A DNA stretch of 64,000 nucleotides from Peribacillus huizhouensis. GTDB taxonomy: Bacteria; Bacillota; Bacilli; Bacillales; DSM-1321. Both the position numbers and the translations under genes were made by a program. The stretch is taken from assembly GCF_014138605.1 (NCBI RefSeq), contig NZ_JACJHX010000002.1, positions 101,899 to 165,898 on the forward strand. Reading direction: 5' to 3'. The notes under the pieces are model-generated. The model searched no databases, had not been told where the DNA came from, and saw nothing but the letters and a program-made list of their open reading frames with translations. Positions 9,204 through 17,383 of this stretch are shown here, one piece after another; within the stretch, counting starts at the first letter, position 1, and each line of letters starts with the position of its first letter.

Positions 9204-9815
9204 TTATTTTACCTTTATTGAATCCTTTAATTTTTCAAACGTTTTGTCGCCGATGCCCGATATCTTTTTTAAATCTTCCACACTGTGAAATTTTCCGTTT
9301 TTTTCACGATAGTCGATGATACTAAGCGCTTTAGACGGACCAACGCCCGTTAATGTTTCCAACTCCGCTTGTGTAGCCGTATTCAGATTGATTTTTCCGT
9401 CGGACGAACTTCCTGATGAAGACACCGATCCTATTGTTTCTACACTTTCGTCACCCACTCTTGGTACCAGGATGACCATTTGATCTTCTACGACTTGCGC
9501 TAAGTTCACTTGATCTTTATCCGCTTCTTTCGCAAAGTCCCCTGCATCTGCAATAAGATCTATCACTCGATCACCAGCTTCAGCGATATAGACACCCGGA
9601 CGGTTAACCGCACCCTTCACATCTACTTTTATGATTGCAACCTTCTCTGCTTCTTGTTGCTGCTCTAGCGGTTCATCAAATGCACTGCTCCCATCAGAAA
9701 AAATGTCTGTTACCTTCGGTTCCGGTGCTGAAATTTGAAAATAAGCAAAACCGAGTAATAAAGCAAGCCCCACTGCTATTCCTATGATTATTTTCTTTTT
9801 TCCTTGAACGTTCAT
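9204..9815 (-). CDS. comEA: Competence DNA receptor ComEA
   Basis: ComEA binds transforming double-stranded DNA outside the membrane and feeds it to ComEC. The protein (203 residues) has a membrane anchor (about 7-24), an acidic/glutamine-rich linker, a SLBB-like domain from about 60 (KVDVKGAVNRPGVY) to 125, a serine/glycine linker and a C-terminal double helix-hairpin-helix (from 138, INLNTATQAELETLTGVG) that contacts DNA. The ATG at 9815 is preferred: the GTG three codons earlier lies within the ribosome binding site AAGGGTGAT. It is first in comEA-comEB-comEC. Confidence 0.95.
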   Translation of the reverse strand: MNVQGKKKIIIGIAVGLALLLGFAYFQISAPEPKVTDIFSDGSSAFDEPLEQQQEAEKVAIIKVDVKGAVNRPGVYIAEAGDRVIDLIADAGDFAKEADKDQVNLAQVVEDQMVILVPRVGDESVETIGSVSSSGSSSDGKINLNTATQAELETLTGVGPSKALSIIDYREKNGKFHSVEDLKKISGIGDKTFEKLKDSIKVK

Positions 9816-9908
9816 TGAAATCACCCTTCATTTTAATTTTCGTCATAACCAAGCAACTAGCATCATAGAGTTTTTAGAGAAGTTCCTTTTAGTAGGAGGT
9901 GGCAAATT

Positions 9909-10736
9909 TTGAAAATAGGTGTAATCGGAACGGGAAATATGGGGACTGTTTTACTTGAATCATGGCTGGAAGCTAAAGCAATCAAAGAAGAAGATCTCAT
10001 CATTACAAACCGCACTCTCAAAAAAGCACTCGCTATCCAGTTTCAATATAAAGGCGTAACCGTGGTGAATACCGCGGCTGATGTCGCAAAGCATGCTGAT
10101 GCCATTTTTGTCTGTGTGAAGCCTTTGGAAGTTTTAGCGGTACTTCAAACCATCAAGCCTTATATAAACCAAGACAAGTGTGTGATTGCAATTACAAGTC
10201 CAATCTCAGTCGATCAGCTTGAATCTCAGTTGGATTGTTCTTGCGCCCGCTTCATCCCAAGCATTACAAATCGCGCTCTTTCTGGTGTATCATTACTCAG
10301 CTTCGGAAAGGAATGTCAAAGCATTTGGAAACAAGCTATTACTGAATTAGCAAAAAGTATGTCAGAGCCAGTGATTATTGAAAATGAAATAACACGGGCT
10401 GCTTCTGACATTGTGAGCTGTGGGCCGGCATTTTTCACGTATTTAGCAAGAAGATTTATTGATGGTGCTGTTCAAACAACAAAAATAGACGAAGAAACAG
10501 CAAGTATCTTAACAGAAAATATGTTAATCGGCTTAGGAGAATTACTGAAGAAAGGTACCTATACTTTACCTACACTGCAAGAGAAAGTCATTGTAAAAGG
10601 CGGAATTACTGGTGAAGGAATGAAAATACTTGAAGCAGAAACAGGGGATATGTTCGAGCATCTTTTTATAGCGACAAATGAGAAGTTTACAGAGGACATC
10701 GAAGAAGTGGAAAAACAATTTAGGACTCCTTATTAA
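9909..10736 (+). CDS. comER: ComER, pyrroline-5-carboxylate reductase-like
   Basis: ComER resembles ProC and carries an N-terminal NAD(P)-binding fold, MKIGVIGTGNMG, and a C-terminal helical dimer domain with KGGITGEGMK, like the ProC signature. Its true substrate is not known; it is dispensable for transformation in B. subtilis and has been linked to sporulation and biofilm in related bacilli. The TTG start at 9909 follows a perfect AGGAGGTGG. It is divergent from comEA with a 93-bp shared promoter region, as in B. subtilis. Length is 275 residues. Confidence 0.92.
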   Translation: MKIGVIGTGNMGTVLLESWLEAKAIKEEDLIITNRTLKKALAIQFQYKGVTVVNTAADVAKHADAIFVCVKPLEVLAVLQTIKPYINQDKCVIAITSPISVDQLESQLDCSCARFIPSITNRALSGVSLLSFGKECQSIWKQAITELAKSMSEPVIIENEITRAASDIVSCGPAFFTYLARRFIDGAVQTTKIDEETASILTENMLIGLGELLKKGTYTLPTLQEKVIVKGGITGEGMKILEAETGDMFEHLFIATNEKFTEDIEEVEKQFRTPY

Positions 10737-10894
10737 TATTCGTAATGAAATGCAAAAATCCTTTTCTTTTTTTAATTATTTTAAAGAAAGCTCTTTTCAA
10801 CTTGCCTGTTGATTGCAACGAGAAGCGTACGCCTACCGCTCCATTCAACATTGTGCAAAATCAACAGTAAGCTTTAACATACCCCAAAAGAAAA

Positions 10895-10986
10895 ATAGGG
10901 TCAGACTAAAAACATCTACTATTATCGTTTAAATGACATGTACTTGACATACTAAACGATTGATAGAGTGTTACGTCAGACCCTTT
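10895..10986. repeat. Family C long hairpin repeat, copy 1
   Basis: Outer arms AGGGTCAGAC and GTCAGACCCT, with inner arms ATCGTTTA/TAAACGAT. It fills the convergent gap between comER and yqeM and ends in TTTT on the plus strand, so it likely acts as a bidirectional terminator. Confidence 0.8.
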
Positions 10987-10993
10987 TCATTTC

Positions 10994-11740
10994 TTATTTT
11001 CTCTTTGCTACAAAGAGAATCCGCTCGGTTTTATTGTGAATGGGCTCATCTTCTAAGTCTGATAACAGCTCGAGCACTTCAAAACCGCACTCGACAAGCT
11101 TTTCTTGATAGAAAGACACCGGGTATGTGCGTTGATAATGGTATTCGTCAAAGCGATCATACAAGCCATTTTCGGGATCTCGGACAAAGAAGCTCAGATC
11201 GTGTTCAACACTATAAGGCTCCACTCCTGCATAACATTCCCAAATATATGAAACATCTTCATCGCTTATCGCAAACGTCTGATTTTGAAACACTTGCTCG
11301 ATTTTATAGATGGAATGGATATCAAATAAAAACAAGCCATCCTGTTTCAGATGAGCATGAACTGAATCAAAAGTTTTTTGTACATCCGCTTCGTCTCGAA
11401 GATAATTTAAAGAGTCACAAAAAAGGGTTACACAATCATAAACGCCGAGCCCTTCTAGCTGAGCCATATCTTGTTGATAGAATGCAATAGAGCGTCCTAA
11501 TAAGTCTGCTTTCTCATGGGCAATTGCAAGCATTTCCTCTGATAAATCTACGCCTGCAACTTGATAGCCTAGCTTTGCCAGTTCTATGGTAAATTCGCCC
11601 GTACCACATGCAAGATCAAGCACTTTTTGGCCATCACAGCCGTACTGGTTCATTTTTGCAAGAAGGAGTTCAAGCCATTTTTCATAAGGAGCATCTTTCA
11701 TCAGTTCATCATACACATAGGCGAACCGTTCATAACTCAT
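10994..11740 (-). CDS. yqeM: YqeM, SAM-dependent methyltransferase
   Basis: A class I methyltransferase of unknown substrate at the end of the yqe operon. The protein (248 residues) starts MSYERFAYVYDELM and has motif I VLDLACGTGEFTIELAK, a following GVDLSEEML and a later FLFDIHS. The frame is open to 11785, but the ATG at 11740 overlaps the rsfS stop as ATGA and yields the N-terminus typical of the family, so translation is probably coupled. Its plus-strand neighbour comER ends convergently, with a family C hairpin between. Confidence 0.9.
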   Translation of the reverse strand: MSYERFAYVYDELMKDAPYEKWLELLLAKMNQYGCDGQKVLDLACGTGEFTIELAKLGYQVAGVDLSEEMLAIAHEKADLLGRSIAFYQQDMAQLEGLGVYDCVTLFCDSLNYLRDEADVQKTFDSVHAHLKQDGLFLFDIHSIYKIEQVFQNQTFAISDEDVSYIWECYAGVEPYSVEHDLSFFVRDPENGLYDRFDEYHYQRTYPVSFYQEKLVECGFEVLELLSDLEDEPIHNKTERILFVAKRK

Positions 11741-12093
11741 TGGCTTAATTCGCTTTGCAAGTTCTCGATTGGAGCATCTCCCCATAAACGTTCAAGATTG
11801 TAGTACCCTCTTTCATCACGATGGAATACGTGGGCAATTACATCCCCTAAATCAACAAGAATCCACTTTGCTTCATCAAAGCCCTCCATACGTCTTACTT
11901 GAATGCCGTTTTCTTCTGCTTTTTCTTTCATTTCACGAGCAATCGCTTGAACTTGCTTATCAGAATTACCATGGCAAATCAAGAAATAATCAGCAATTAA
12001 GGAAATTCCCTTCATATTTAAAGCAAGAATGTCCTCTGCACGTTTATCATCAGCAGCCTTTGCTGCCATTACTAATAGTTCTCTTTCAGTCAT
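11737..12093 (-). CDS. rsfS: Ribosomal silencing factor RsfS
   Basis: RsfS binds ribosomal protein uL14 and blocks subunit joining when nutrients are low. The 118-residue protein has the family core DYFLICHGNSDKQVQAIA, EGFDEAKWILVDLGDVIAHVF and ERLWGDA. AAGGAGAAG precedes the ATG. It is translationally coupled to yqeM (ATGA overlap) and follows yqeK after 42 bases. Confidence 0.95.
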   Translation of the reverse strand: MTERELLVMAAKAADDKRAEDILALNMKGISLIADYFLICHGNSDKQVQAIAREMKEKAEENGIQVRRMEGFDEAKWILVDLGDVIAHVFHRDERGYYNLERLWGDAPIENLQSELSQ

Positions 12094-12135
12094 CGAATCT
12101 TCTCCTTATAGTGGGTGTTCCAAAAGACTGAACAC

Positions 12136-12699
12136 TCACTTATGTTGTAAAATTAAATCATTATAAAAATGAAACGTATCCGGATACACCGCTTGATTAT
12201 TTTTTATTAAAAATGCAAGAGTATTGGATACTGCTAAGATTAACGCTGAATCCAAGTTTTCTTTCGCCAACTGCCGTACTTCTTCAACACCAGGGAAAGA
12301 ACGCCCCGGTTCAATATAATCCGCTAAAAAGACAACCTTGTCAAGTAGCGTCATGTTCACCCTGCCAGAAGTATGGTAGGCAATTGCAGCTAACACTTCC
12401 GGGTCGATAATTCCCACTTCTTTTCGAACAAGGTAGGCACCGACCGGAGCGTGAAGTAGCTCTTCTCCATATTCAAGTAAATCAGCAGGCATTTTCTCAG
12501 AGATGACGATATCCTTCATTTCTTCTATTGGGCGGAATTTCGCATAATCATGAAATATCGCAGCAAGTTCAGCTTTTTTCACATCTGCTCCGTACTGTTT
12601 AGCAAGATCAATTGCCGTTTCCGTCACACCGACTGTATGCACATATCTTCGTTCTGTCAGCTGTTTTTTTACGATTTCGAGCGCTTCTTCACGTTTCAT
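12136..12699 (-). CDS. yqeK: YqeK, HD-domain Ap4A hydrolase
   Basis: YqeK-type HD proteins cleave diadenosine tetraphosphate symmetrically to two ADP. Metal-binding residues of the HD fold are visible: YVHTVGV (His), AIFHDYAKF (HD), LHAPVGAYL (His) and AYHTSGR (His), then FLADYIEPGR (Asp). The frame opens at 12708, but the ATG at 12699 gives the known N-terminus MKREEAL and better spacing from AAAGGA, for 187 residues. It overlaps the end of nadD by 11 bp, so the two are coupled. Confidence 0.93.
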   Translation of the reverse strand: MKREEALEIVKKQLTERRYVHTVGVTETAIDLAKQYGADVKKAELAAIFHDYAKFRPIEEMKDIVISEKMPADLLEYGEELLHAPVGAYLVRKEVGIIDPEVLAAIAYHTSGRVNMTLLDKVVFLADYIEPGRSFPGVEEVRQLAKENLDSALILAVSNTLAFLIKNNQAVYPDTFHFYNDLILQHK

Positions 12700-13264
12700 A
12701 GGACCCATTTCCTTTCATATATTCCCATACTTGATCAGGAACTAAATAACGAATGGTTTTCCCTTGCTTGACCCGTTCTCTGATTAAAGAGGATGAAATA
12801 AGCATTTCAGGAATATCTACCATCGCAACAGGATAATGGGTAGAAACCTCATATCCCGGCCGCTTAACACCAACAAAAGTAATAAGTTCAATTAACTCAT
12901 CAATTCGATGCCAGTTTGGTAAATATTCAATCATATCTGCGCCAATGATAAAGTAAAATTCTGTATTCGGCTCACGGTCTAAGAGGACTTGTATCGTATC
13001 AAATGTATAAGACGTACCCTTTCGTTCTAACTCGATCGTTTCCAGTAAAAATGACGGGTTAGAGTCAATCGCAAGCTTGAGCATTGCAACACGATCATCA
13101 TCCGGGACATCTTCTGTTTTTATTTTATGCGGTGGTGTGTAATTGGGCATAAATCTAATTTCATCCAGTTGAAATGCATCTAGCACCTCATTCGCAATAA
13201 TCAGGTGGGCAATATGCGGCGGGTTAAATGTCCCCCCAAGGATTCCGACCTTTTTCATATTCAA
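12689..13264 (-). CDS. nadD: Nicotinate-nucleotide adenylyltransferase
   Basis: NadD joins nicotinate mononucleotide and ATP to make deamido-NAD, an essential step in NAD synthesis. The nucleotidyltransferase motifs are present: GGTFNPPHIAHL at the N-terminus, FIIGADMIEYLPNWHRIDEL in the middle and ISSSLIRERV near the end. The frame begins with a TTG whose TTGA overlaps the yhbY stop; the ATG two codons later (13258) is an equally plausible start. Length is 189-191 residues. Confidence 0.95.
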   Translation of the reverse strand: MNMKKVGILGGTFNPPHIAHLIIANEVLDAFQLDEIRFMPNYTPPHKIKTEDVPDDDRVAMLKLAIDSNPSFLLETIELERKGTSYTFDTIQVLLDREPNTEFYFIIGADMIEYLPNWHRIDELIELITFVGVKRPGYEVSTHYPVAMVDIPEMLISSSLIRERVKQGKTIRYLVPDQVWEYMKGNGSYET

Positions 13265-13551
13265 GGTAGCTTGATTTGTTTATTTTCTCTAGATTCTTTA
13301 TACAATACAATCGTGTTTCCAATGATTTGTACAAGTTCTGCGCGTGCTCCCTTTGATAGCGCCAAACCTACGTCATCACGATCTTCTTCACAGTTTTGTA
13401 GAACGCTCACTTTAATTAGTTCCCGTACTTCTAACGCCTCTCCGATCTGTATAATCAGATTGTCATTGACGCCACCTTTCCCAACTTGAAAAATTGGATT
13501 AAGATGATGTGCCTTTGCACGTAAAAATCGTTTTTGTTTACCTGTAAGCAT
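13261..13551 (-). CDS. yhbY: YhbY family ribosome assembly RNA-binding protein
   Basis: CRM-domain protein of 96 residues that binds pre-50S ribosomes; the B. subtilis name is yqeI. It shows the family's LTGKQKRFLRAKAHHLNPIF start and the basic loop near QVGKGGVNDN. AGGAGGCAAATAA precedes the ATG, so the ribosome binding site overlaps the aroE stop and translation is coupled. nadD follows with a 4-base overlap. Confidence 0.94.
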   Translation of the reverse strand: MLTGKQKRFLRAKAHHLNPIFQVGKGGVNDNLIIQIGEALEVRELIKVSVLQNCEEDRDDVGLALSKGARAELVQIIGNTIVLYKESRENKQIKLP

Positions 13552-14385
13552 TTATTTGCCTCCTAATGTAGTTCGCATGATGTTTTTCATTCTTGATGTA
13601 TCCGGAGTAATCCCTGTCCAGATTTGAAAAGCTAAAGCAGCCTGGTAGACCAACATGTCTAAGCCGTTTTGAATATCGCAACCTTTTTGCTTCGCTTCTT
13701 TTAAAAGCTTTGTTTCCAGTGGGTTATAAATAATGTCACTAACAAACGTACCTTCTGATAAATTGTGAATGCTAATTGGCATTGCATCCAGATCGGGACT
13801 CATCCCTTTCGATGTCGTTTGAATAATTACATCATAATCGGCTAACTTCTCTTCTGCCTGTATGAGCGTAAGAGCGACTGATTGTTTCTCAAAAGGACAA
13901 TCCGCTATTAAGCTTTCCGCCTTTTCTATCGTTCGATTCGCTATATCAACAGAGACGGTACCGGCAGAAAGCAATGTAAAGTAAATCGCACGCGCTGCGC
14001 CACCAGCTCCTACAACCAAAATTTTCTTTTCTGTTAGATTCGAGATTTGATCAGATAACGCCTTATAAAAACCCATTGCATCTGTATTATACCCTATATA
14101 CTTGCCATCCTGATAAGAAACGGTATTAACTGCACCAATTGTAGCAGCAAGTTCATCAACTTCATCAAGATAAGGTATTATGGTCGTTTTATGTGGAATG
14201 GTGACATTAAAACCTGCAATACCGATTGCTTTCATTCCTTTTACCGCATCGCTCAAGTTTTCTGGCGTTATATGAAATGGATGATAGATACAATCTAGTT
14301 TTTGATGCGTAAATGCATCGTTTTGAATCGCTGGTGATATCGAATGCGCAATCGGGTCCCCTATAACTCCATAGACTTTTTTCAT
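13552..14385 (-). CDS. aroE: Shikimate dehydrogenase
   Basis: AroE reduces 3-dehydroshikimate with NADPH in aromatic amino acid synthesis. The protein (277 residues) has the substrate site SISPAIQN and VTIPHK (catalytic Lys) followed by GAVNT, a nucleotide-binding loop VVGAGGAARAI and NRT, and the C-terminal NGLDMLVYQAALAF. GAGGGGAAAAGG precedes the ATG. It is directly upstream of yhbY (TAA ATG junction). A 297-bp gap filled by a family B repeat separates it from yqeH. Confidence 0.96.
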   Translation of the reverse strand: MKKVYGVIGDPIAHSISPAIQNDAFTHQKLDCIYHPFHITPENLSDAVKGMKAIGIAGFNVTIPHKTTIIPYLDEVDELAATIGAVNTVSYQDGKYIGYNTDAMGFYKALSDQISNLTEKKILVVGAGGAARAIYFTLLSAGTVSVDIANRTIEKAESLIADCPFEKQSVALTLIQAEEKLADYDVIIQTTSKGMSPDLDAMPISIHNLSEGTFVSDIIYNPLETKLLKEAKQKGCDIQNGLDMLVYQAALAFQIWTGITPDTSRMKNIMRTTLGGK

Positions 14386-14420
14386 CCTTTTCCCCTCGTT
14401 CTCTCTAGTTTATCTAACTA

Positions 14421-14667
14421 AAATAAAGTGAAACTTTAATCAGTGGAGGTTTTCTTCATCCCCACTGATTGTTAGTCCCGTTCTAGTGTCGCAAATACCT
14501 TCGCACATTGAACGTAAAGCTAAGTACCTTCCTGTGGCAACGTCTCGGTAAGCTTCACTGTATCTTACGATTCGGGCTTTTAAGGGCTGTTATCCCTCAC
14601 CTACGCTTCTTTGATTTCTCTATGCTTTGAGGTGGGGGGTTTACTTTTTTGTAATTCGGGATAATTT
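14421..14667 (-). repeat. Family B dispersed repeat, copy 2
   Basis: Read on the minus strand it begins near TTATCCCGAATTAC, has a CCCCCCACCTCAAAG stretch, then AGCCCGAATCGTAAG, TACAGTGAAGCTTACCGA, GACACTAGAACGGGACTAAC and the end hairpin ATCAGTGGGG/CCTCCACTGAT followed by TAAAGTTTCACTTTATTT. No protein is encoded. Confidence 0.8.
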
Positions 14668-14682
14668 CTTATAATGCCCCTG

Positions 14683-15807
14683 TTATATTAACGATTTTCG
14701 TAAAATCACATTTACGCCCTTCGGTACATGCGCCACGACTCTTGCACCTGGCTCATTCACCGTTACCCAGCCAAGACCTGAGAAGACAATGTCTATTTTC
14801 TCTTCTTTGATTGAAAATTCATGCGCGACTAACTCAGGAAAATCAGCCATACCTTCTCTGCGAGGCGGTGTTAAAAGTTCACCTGCATGATTTTTATATA
14901 ATTCATCCGCTTTTTCAAGCTTTGTCCGATGAATATTTAATTCATTGGACAAATGGCATGTGAAAGAACGACGACCGCCTGATACATAATCCAGTCGAGC
15001 TAACCCACCAAAAAATAATGTTTGCTCTTCATTAAGCTGATAAATTTTCGGTTTGATTTCTTTTTTTGGTGTAATGTATTTTAAATCACGTTTATCGACA
15101 TAATGTGCCATTTGATGATGATTAATGATGCCTGGTGTATCAATCAATGCTTTTTCATCATCAAGCGGAATTTCTATAATATCAAGCGTCGTTCCAGGGA
15201 AATGTGAAGTCGTAATCACATCATCTTCCCCGCTCACTTGTTTGATTAACCGATTGATAAAGGTAGATTTACCAACGTTTGTACAGCCAACAACATATAC
15301 ATCTTTACCATTCCGATAATGTTCGATCGCGGATGCTGCTTCTTGGATCTGCTTACCTTTCTCAGCACTCACCAATAAAACGTCTACCGGATTTAAACCA
15401 AGCTCTCTACTAGATTCCTTCATCCAGTGAATCAATCGATTATGCTTCACTGATTTTGGTAGCAAATCGACTTTATTGCCAATCAATAGGACATCATTAG
15501 ACCCAACGAAACGGTGCAATCCTGGTAGCCAACTGCCATTAAAATCAAAAATATCCACGATCTTCACGATTAATGAATCGGTTTGACCTACTTGATTCAA
15601 GATTTTTAAGAAGTCATCATCTGTCAAAGAAACATCCTGAACTTCATTATAATGTTTTAATTTAAAGCAGCGCTGACAAATGATTGATTCTTTTTCCAAT
15701 GCTGACTTAGGTGTGTATCCCAAAGCTTTAGGGTCTTCGGTTTGTACTTTCACTCCACAACCGATACAAGCTATTTCTTCATCGTGTATTAATTCTGATC
15801 GTCCCAT
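14683..15807 (-). CDS. yqeH: Ribosome biogenesis GTPase YqeH
   Basis: YqeH is a circularly permuted GTPase needed for 30S subunit assembly. The order of parts is visible: a zinc finger (CIGCG and CQRCF, about 14-45), then G4 GNKVDLLP, G1 GCTNVGKSTFIN, G2/G3 region TSHFPGTTLD and DTPGI, and a C-terminal domain ending FSGLGWVTV. Length is 374 residues. The start ATG follows AAAAGGAT; it overlaps the end of yqeG by 19 bp, so the genes are probably coupled. Confidence 0.96.
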   Translation of the reverse strand: MGRSELIHDEEIACIGCGVKVQTEDPKALGYTPKSALEKESIICQRCFKLKHYNEVQDVSLTDDDFLKILNQVGQTDSLIVKIVDIFDFNGSWLPGLHRFVGSNDVLLIGNKVDLLPKSVKHNRLIHWMKESSRELGLNPVDVLLVSAEKGKQIQEAASAIEHYRNGKDVYVVGCTNVGKSTFINRLIKQVSGEDDVITTSHFPGTTLDIIEIPLDDEKALIDTPGIINHHQMAHYVDKRDLKYITPKKEIKPKIYQLNEEQTLFFGGLARLDYVSGGRRSFTCHLSNELNIHRTKLEKADELYKNHAGELLTPPRREGMADFPELVAHEFSIKEEKIDIVFSGLGWVTVNEPGARVVAHVPKGVNVILRKSLI

Positions 15808-16310
15808 TCTATCAATCCTTTTCTTCTAAAAAATGCTAAAATCCGTCTTTCAATTTTACGATTAAATTTCGTCCAGAATCCATCTGTCTGTACAACCGGC
15901 ACGACTAGAATCGTATGAAAGCCGCCTCTATTACCGCCCAATACATCTGTCATCAACTGATCGCCGATTACAACGGCCTCTTCTCGTTTAATGCCCATTT
16001 GCTTAACAGCTCTGTTAAAAGCTCTTCTCATCGGCTTACGTGCAAGAGAAATAAACGGAATCTGAAGTGGTTCGGAAAATGACTTTACTCTCGTTTCATT
16101 ATTATTTGAAACAATAGTAACTAAAATCCCATGATTTCGCATGGATTCAAACCACTCAATTAATTTAGGGGTTGCAGAAGGTCTATCCCATTCTACAAGG
16201 GTATTATCTAGATCTGTAATAATTCCCTTCACGCCCTTTTTATTCAAGTCTTCAGGCTTTATCTCAAAAATGCTTTTCACATGTTCATTTGGTAAAAATA
16301 AATTAAGCAT
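15789..16310 (-). CDS. yqeG: YqeG, HAD-type phosphatase
   Basis: A small phosphatase of haloacid dehalogenase type, subfamily IIIA. Motifs are GIITDLDNTLVEWDR (nucleophile Asp), TIVSNNNETR and the late VVIGDQLMTDVLGGNRGG. The family is related to phosphatidylglycerophosphate phosphatases, but the substrate of YqeG is not settled. Length is 173 residues. TGAGGTGAATC precedes the ATG. It is the first gene of the yqeG-yqeH-aroE-yhbY-nadD-yqeK-rsfS-yqeM run. Confidence 0.93.
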   Translation of the reverse strand: MLNLFLPNEHVKSIFEIKPEDLNKKGVKGIITDLDNTLVEWDRPSATPKLIEWFESMRNHGILVTIVSNNNETRVKSFSEPLQIPFISLARKPMRRAFNRAVKQMGIKREEAVVIGDQLMTDVLGGNRGGFHTILVVPVVQTDGFWTKFNRKIERRILAFFRRKGLIEWDDQN

Positions 16311-16339
16311 GATTCACCTCAATAATCTCTCTTGAATTA

Positions 16340-16471
16340 CTATTCAACCCTTTTACTACAAATAAAACATACATCTTCACTTCTATAGTCTTGCCGTAAA
16401 GTTCCATCATAATATAAAAAAGCAGCTCTGGAAAGCAGCAAAGCTAATGAATTTCTTAATTGCATAACCAT
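16340..16471 (-). CDS. Hypothetical 43-residue protein upstream of yqeG
   Basis: No family recognised. The frame is open to 16567, but its upper part runs through DnaA boxes, so that part is doubtful. An internal ATG at 16471 has AGGAGA 14 bases upstream and gives MVMQLRNSLALLLSRAAFLY, then an acidic/basic tail with CFIC. It ends 29 bases before yqeG on the same strand. Spacing of the ribosome binding site is poor, so it may not be a gene. Confidence 0.3.
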   Translation of the reverse strand: MVMQLRNSLALLLSRAAFLYYDGTLRQDYRSEDVCFICSKRVE

Positions 16472-16546
16472 TTGTTGCCGTTTGTCTCCTAATATTTTAA
16501 TGAATATTCCCAAAAACATTTCGACAAAATCTTCATTGACTTTAAT

Positions 16547-16644
16547 TGTGGATAAAGTTATACACATTATCCCCTAAGATTAGCAGACCAAACAACCATT
16601 TATAAACAAAGTGCCCACAACTTATCCACGTACATTGTGGATAA
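16547..16644. promoter_or_regulatory. DnaA-box cluster near sda
   Basis: Four sites match the DnaA box: TGTGGATAA at 16547, TTATACACA at 16558, TTATCCACG at 16622 and TGTGGATAA at 16636. In B. subtilis one of the chromosomal DnaA-box clusters lies in the yqeG-sda region and ties sda expression to replication initiation, so the location supports function. Here sda begins about 470 bp further on. Confidence 0.8.
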
Positions 16645-16739
16645 CCAGAACGATTGTTCTCGATTACTATTTCTGGTAAGGTATGAATATACCAACGCTA
16701 ACTTACCACTATATGCCAATGAAATAATTTTATGCAGAA

Positions 16740-17073
16740 ATTACTCCCATTACAGTGAAGCTTACCGATGCATATAAAGGCTGAGTGGGTTAACGCTGAC
16801 GAAGTCAGGAAACAGAGGTATTGTACCTTGGCTTATGTGCATTTGTATCGGGGGGCGTAGCGTCGCTTTCGAATCGTTAAAAAACAACCATGAGCATCTG
16901 ATCCCAACTAAAATGATAAACAAGGTTCAAGTTTTCACATTGTATCACCTGATGATGGTGGAGGTGCTAAGCTAATTTTGCAAAGCCTCGTCCCTTTTCT
17001 ACAAAAGATTTAGTGATACTAGAACGGGACTAGCCCAGTGGGGAAGATAGCCCCCACTAATAGACGTTCCACT
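16740..17073 (+). repeat. Family B dispersed repeat, copy 3 (degenerate, interrupted)
   Basis: Kept parts are TACAGTGAAGCTTACCGATG near the left and GATACTAGAACGGGACTAG with the hairpin CAGTGGGGAAGATAGCCCC CACT and GTTCCACT at the right end. Orientation is opposite to copies 1, 2, 4 and 5. A family A fragment lies inside it. Confidence 0.6.
16911..17010 (+). repeat. Family A fragment inside family B copy 3
   Basis: CCAACTAAAATG, then CCTGATGATGGTGGAGGTGC, TAAGCTAATTTTG and AAAGCCTCGTCCC line up with family A copy 2, but the parts between are lost or diverged. Confidence 0.45.
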
Positions 17074-17111
17074 AGCAAAAAATTGGAGGTGACCTGCCTT
17101 AAGGCATGCCA

Positions 17112-17255
17112 ATGAATAAACTATCAGATGATTTATTAATCGAAGCTTATTTCAAAGCCATAAAATTGAAGTTAAGTTCAGACTTCATCAACTTAATCGA
17201 AACAGAAATTCAACGAAGGTCATTAACCGACAAAATTAGAGGGTCGTTAGCATAA
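17112..17255 (+). CDS. sda: Sporulation checkpoint protein Sda
   Basis: Sda binds histidine kinase KinA and blocks the phosphorelay when replication is disturbed. The 47-residue helical-hairpin protein reads [16 protein letters not shown], then a second helix with [16 protein letters not shown], matching the family. It lies beside yqeG on the opposite strand, as in B. subtilis. An in-frame ATG two codons earlier (17106) is an alternative start. The strong site GGAGGTGA is about 19-25 bases upstream with the palindrome TGCCTTAAGGCA between, which may fold and bring the site close to the start. Confidence 0.92.
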   Translation: MNKLSDDLLIEAYFKAIKLKLSSDFINLIETEIQRRSLTDKIRGSLA

Positions 17256-17261
17256 TAGATA

Positions 17262-17380
17262 CAGAGGATGTCCCTAAAGGGTTTGATCTCACACTCTATA
17301 CTCCGTTATAGTGTCATATACACTTTATTAACGATCTATAGTAGATGTAGAATCCTTCCCTTTTGTTATGGAGCATCCTC
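17262..17380. repeat. Family C long hairpin repeat, copy 2
   Basis: Outer arms GAGGATG...CCC and GG...CATCCTC, with AAAGGG/CCCTTT inside and a less paired centre. It follows sda and precedes the psd end, so it probably terminates both convergent units. Confidence 0.65.
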
Positions 17381-17383
17381 TTC

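Noticed and set aside
16472-16567. Longer version of the small frame upstream of yqeG
   Set aside because: Its first part consists of DnaA boxes and lacks a ribosome binding site; only the shorter form was kept, at low confidence.
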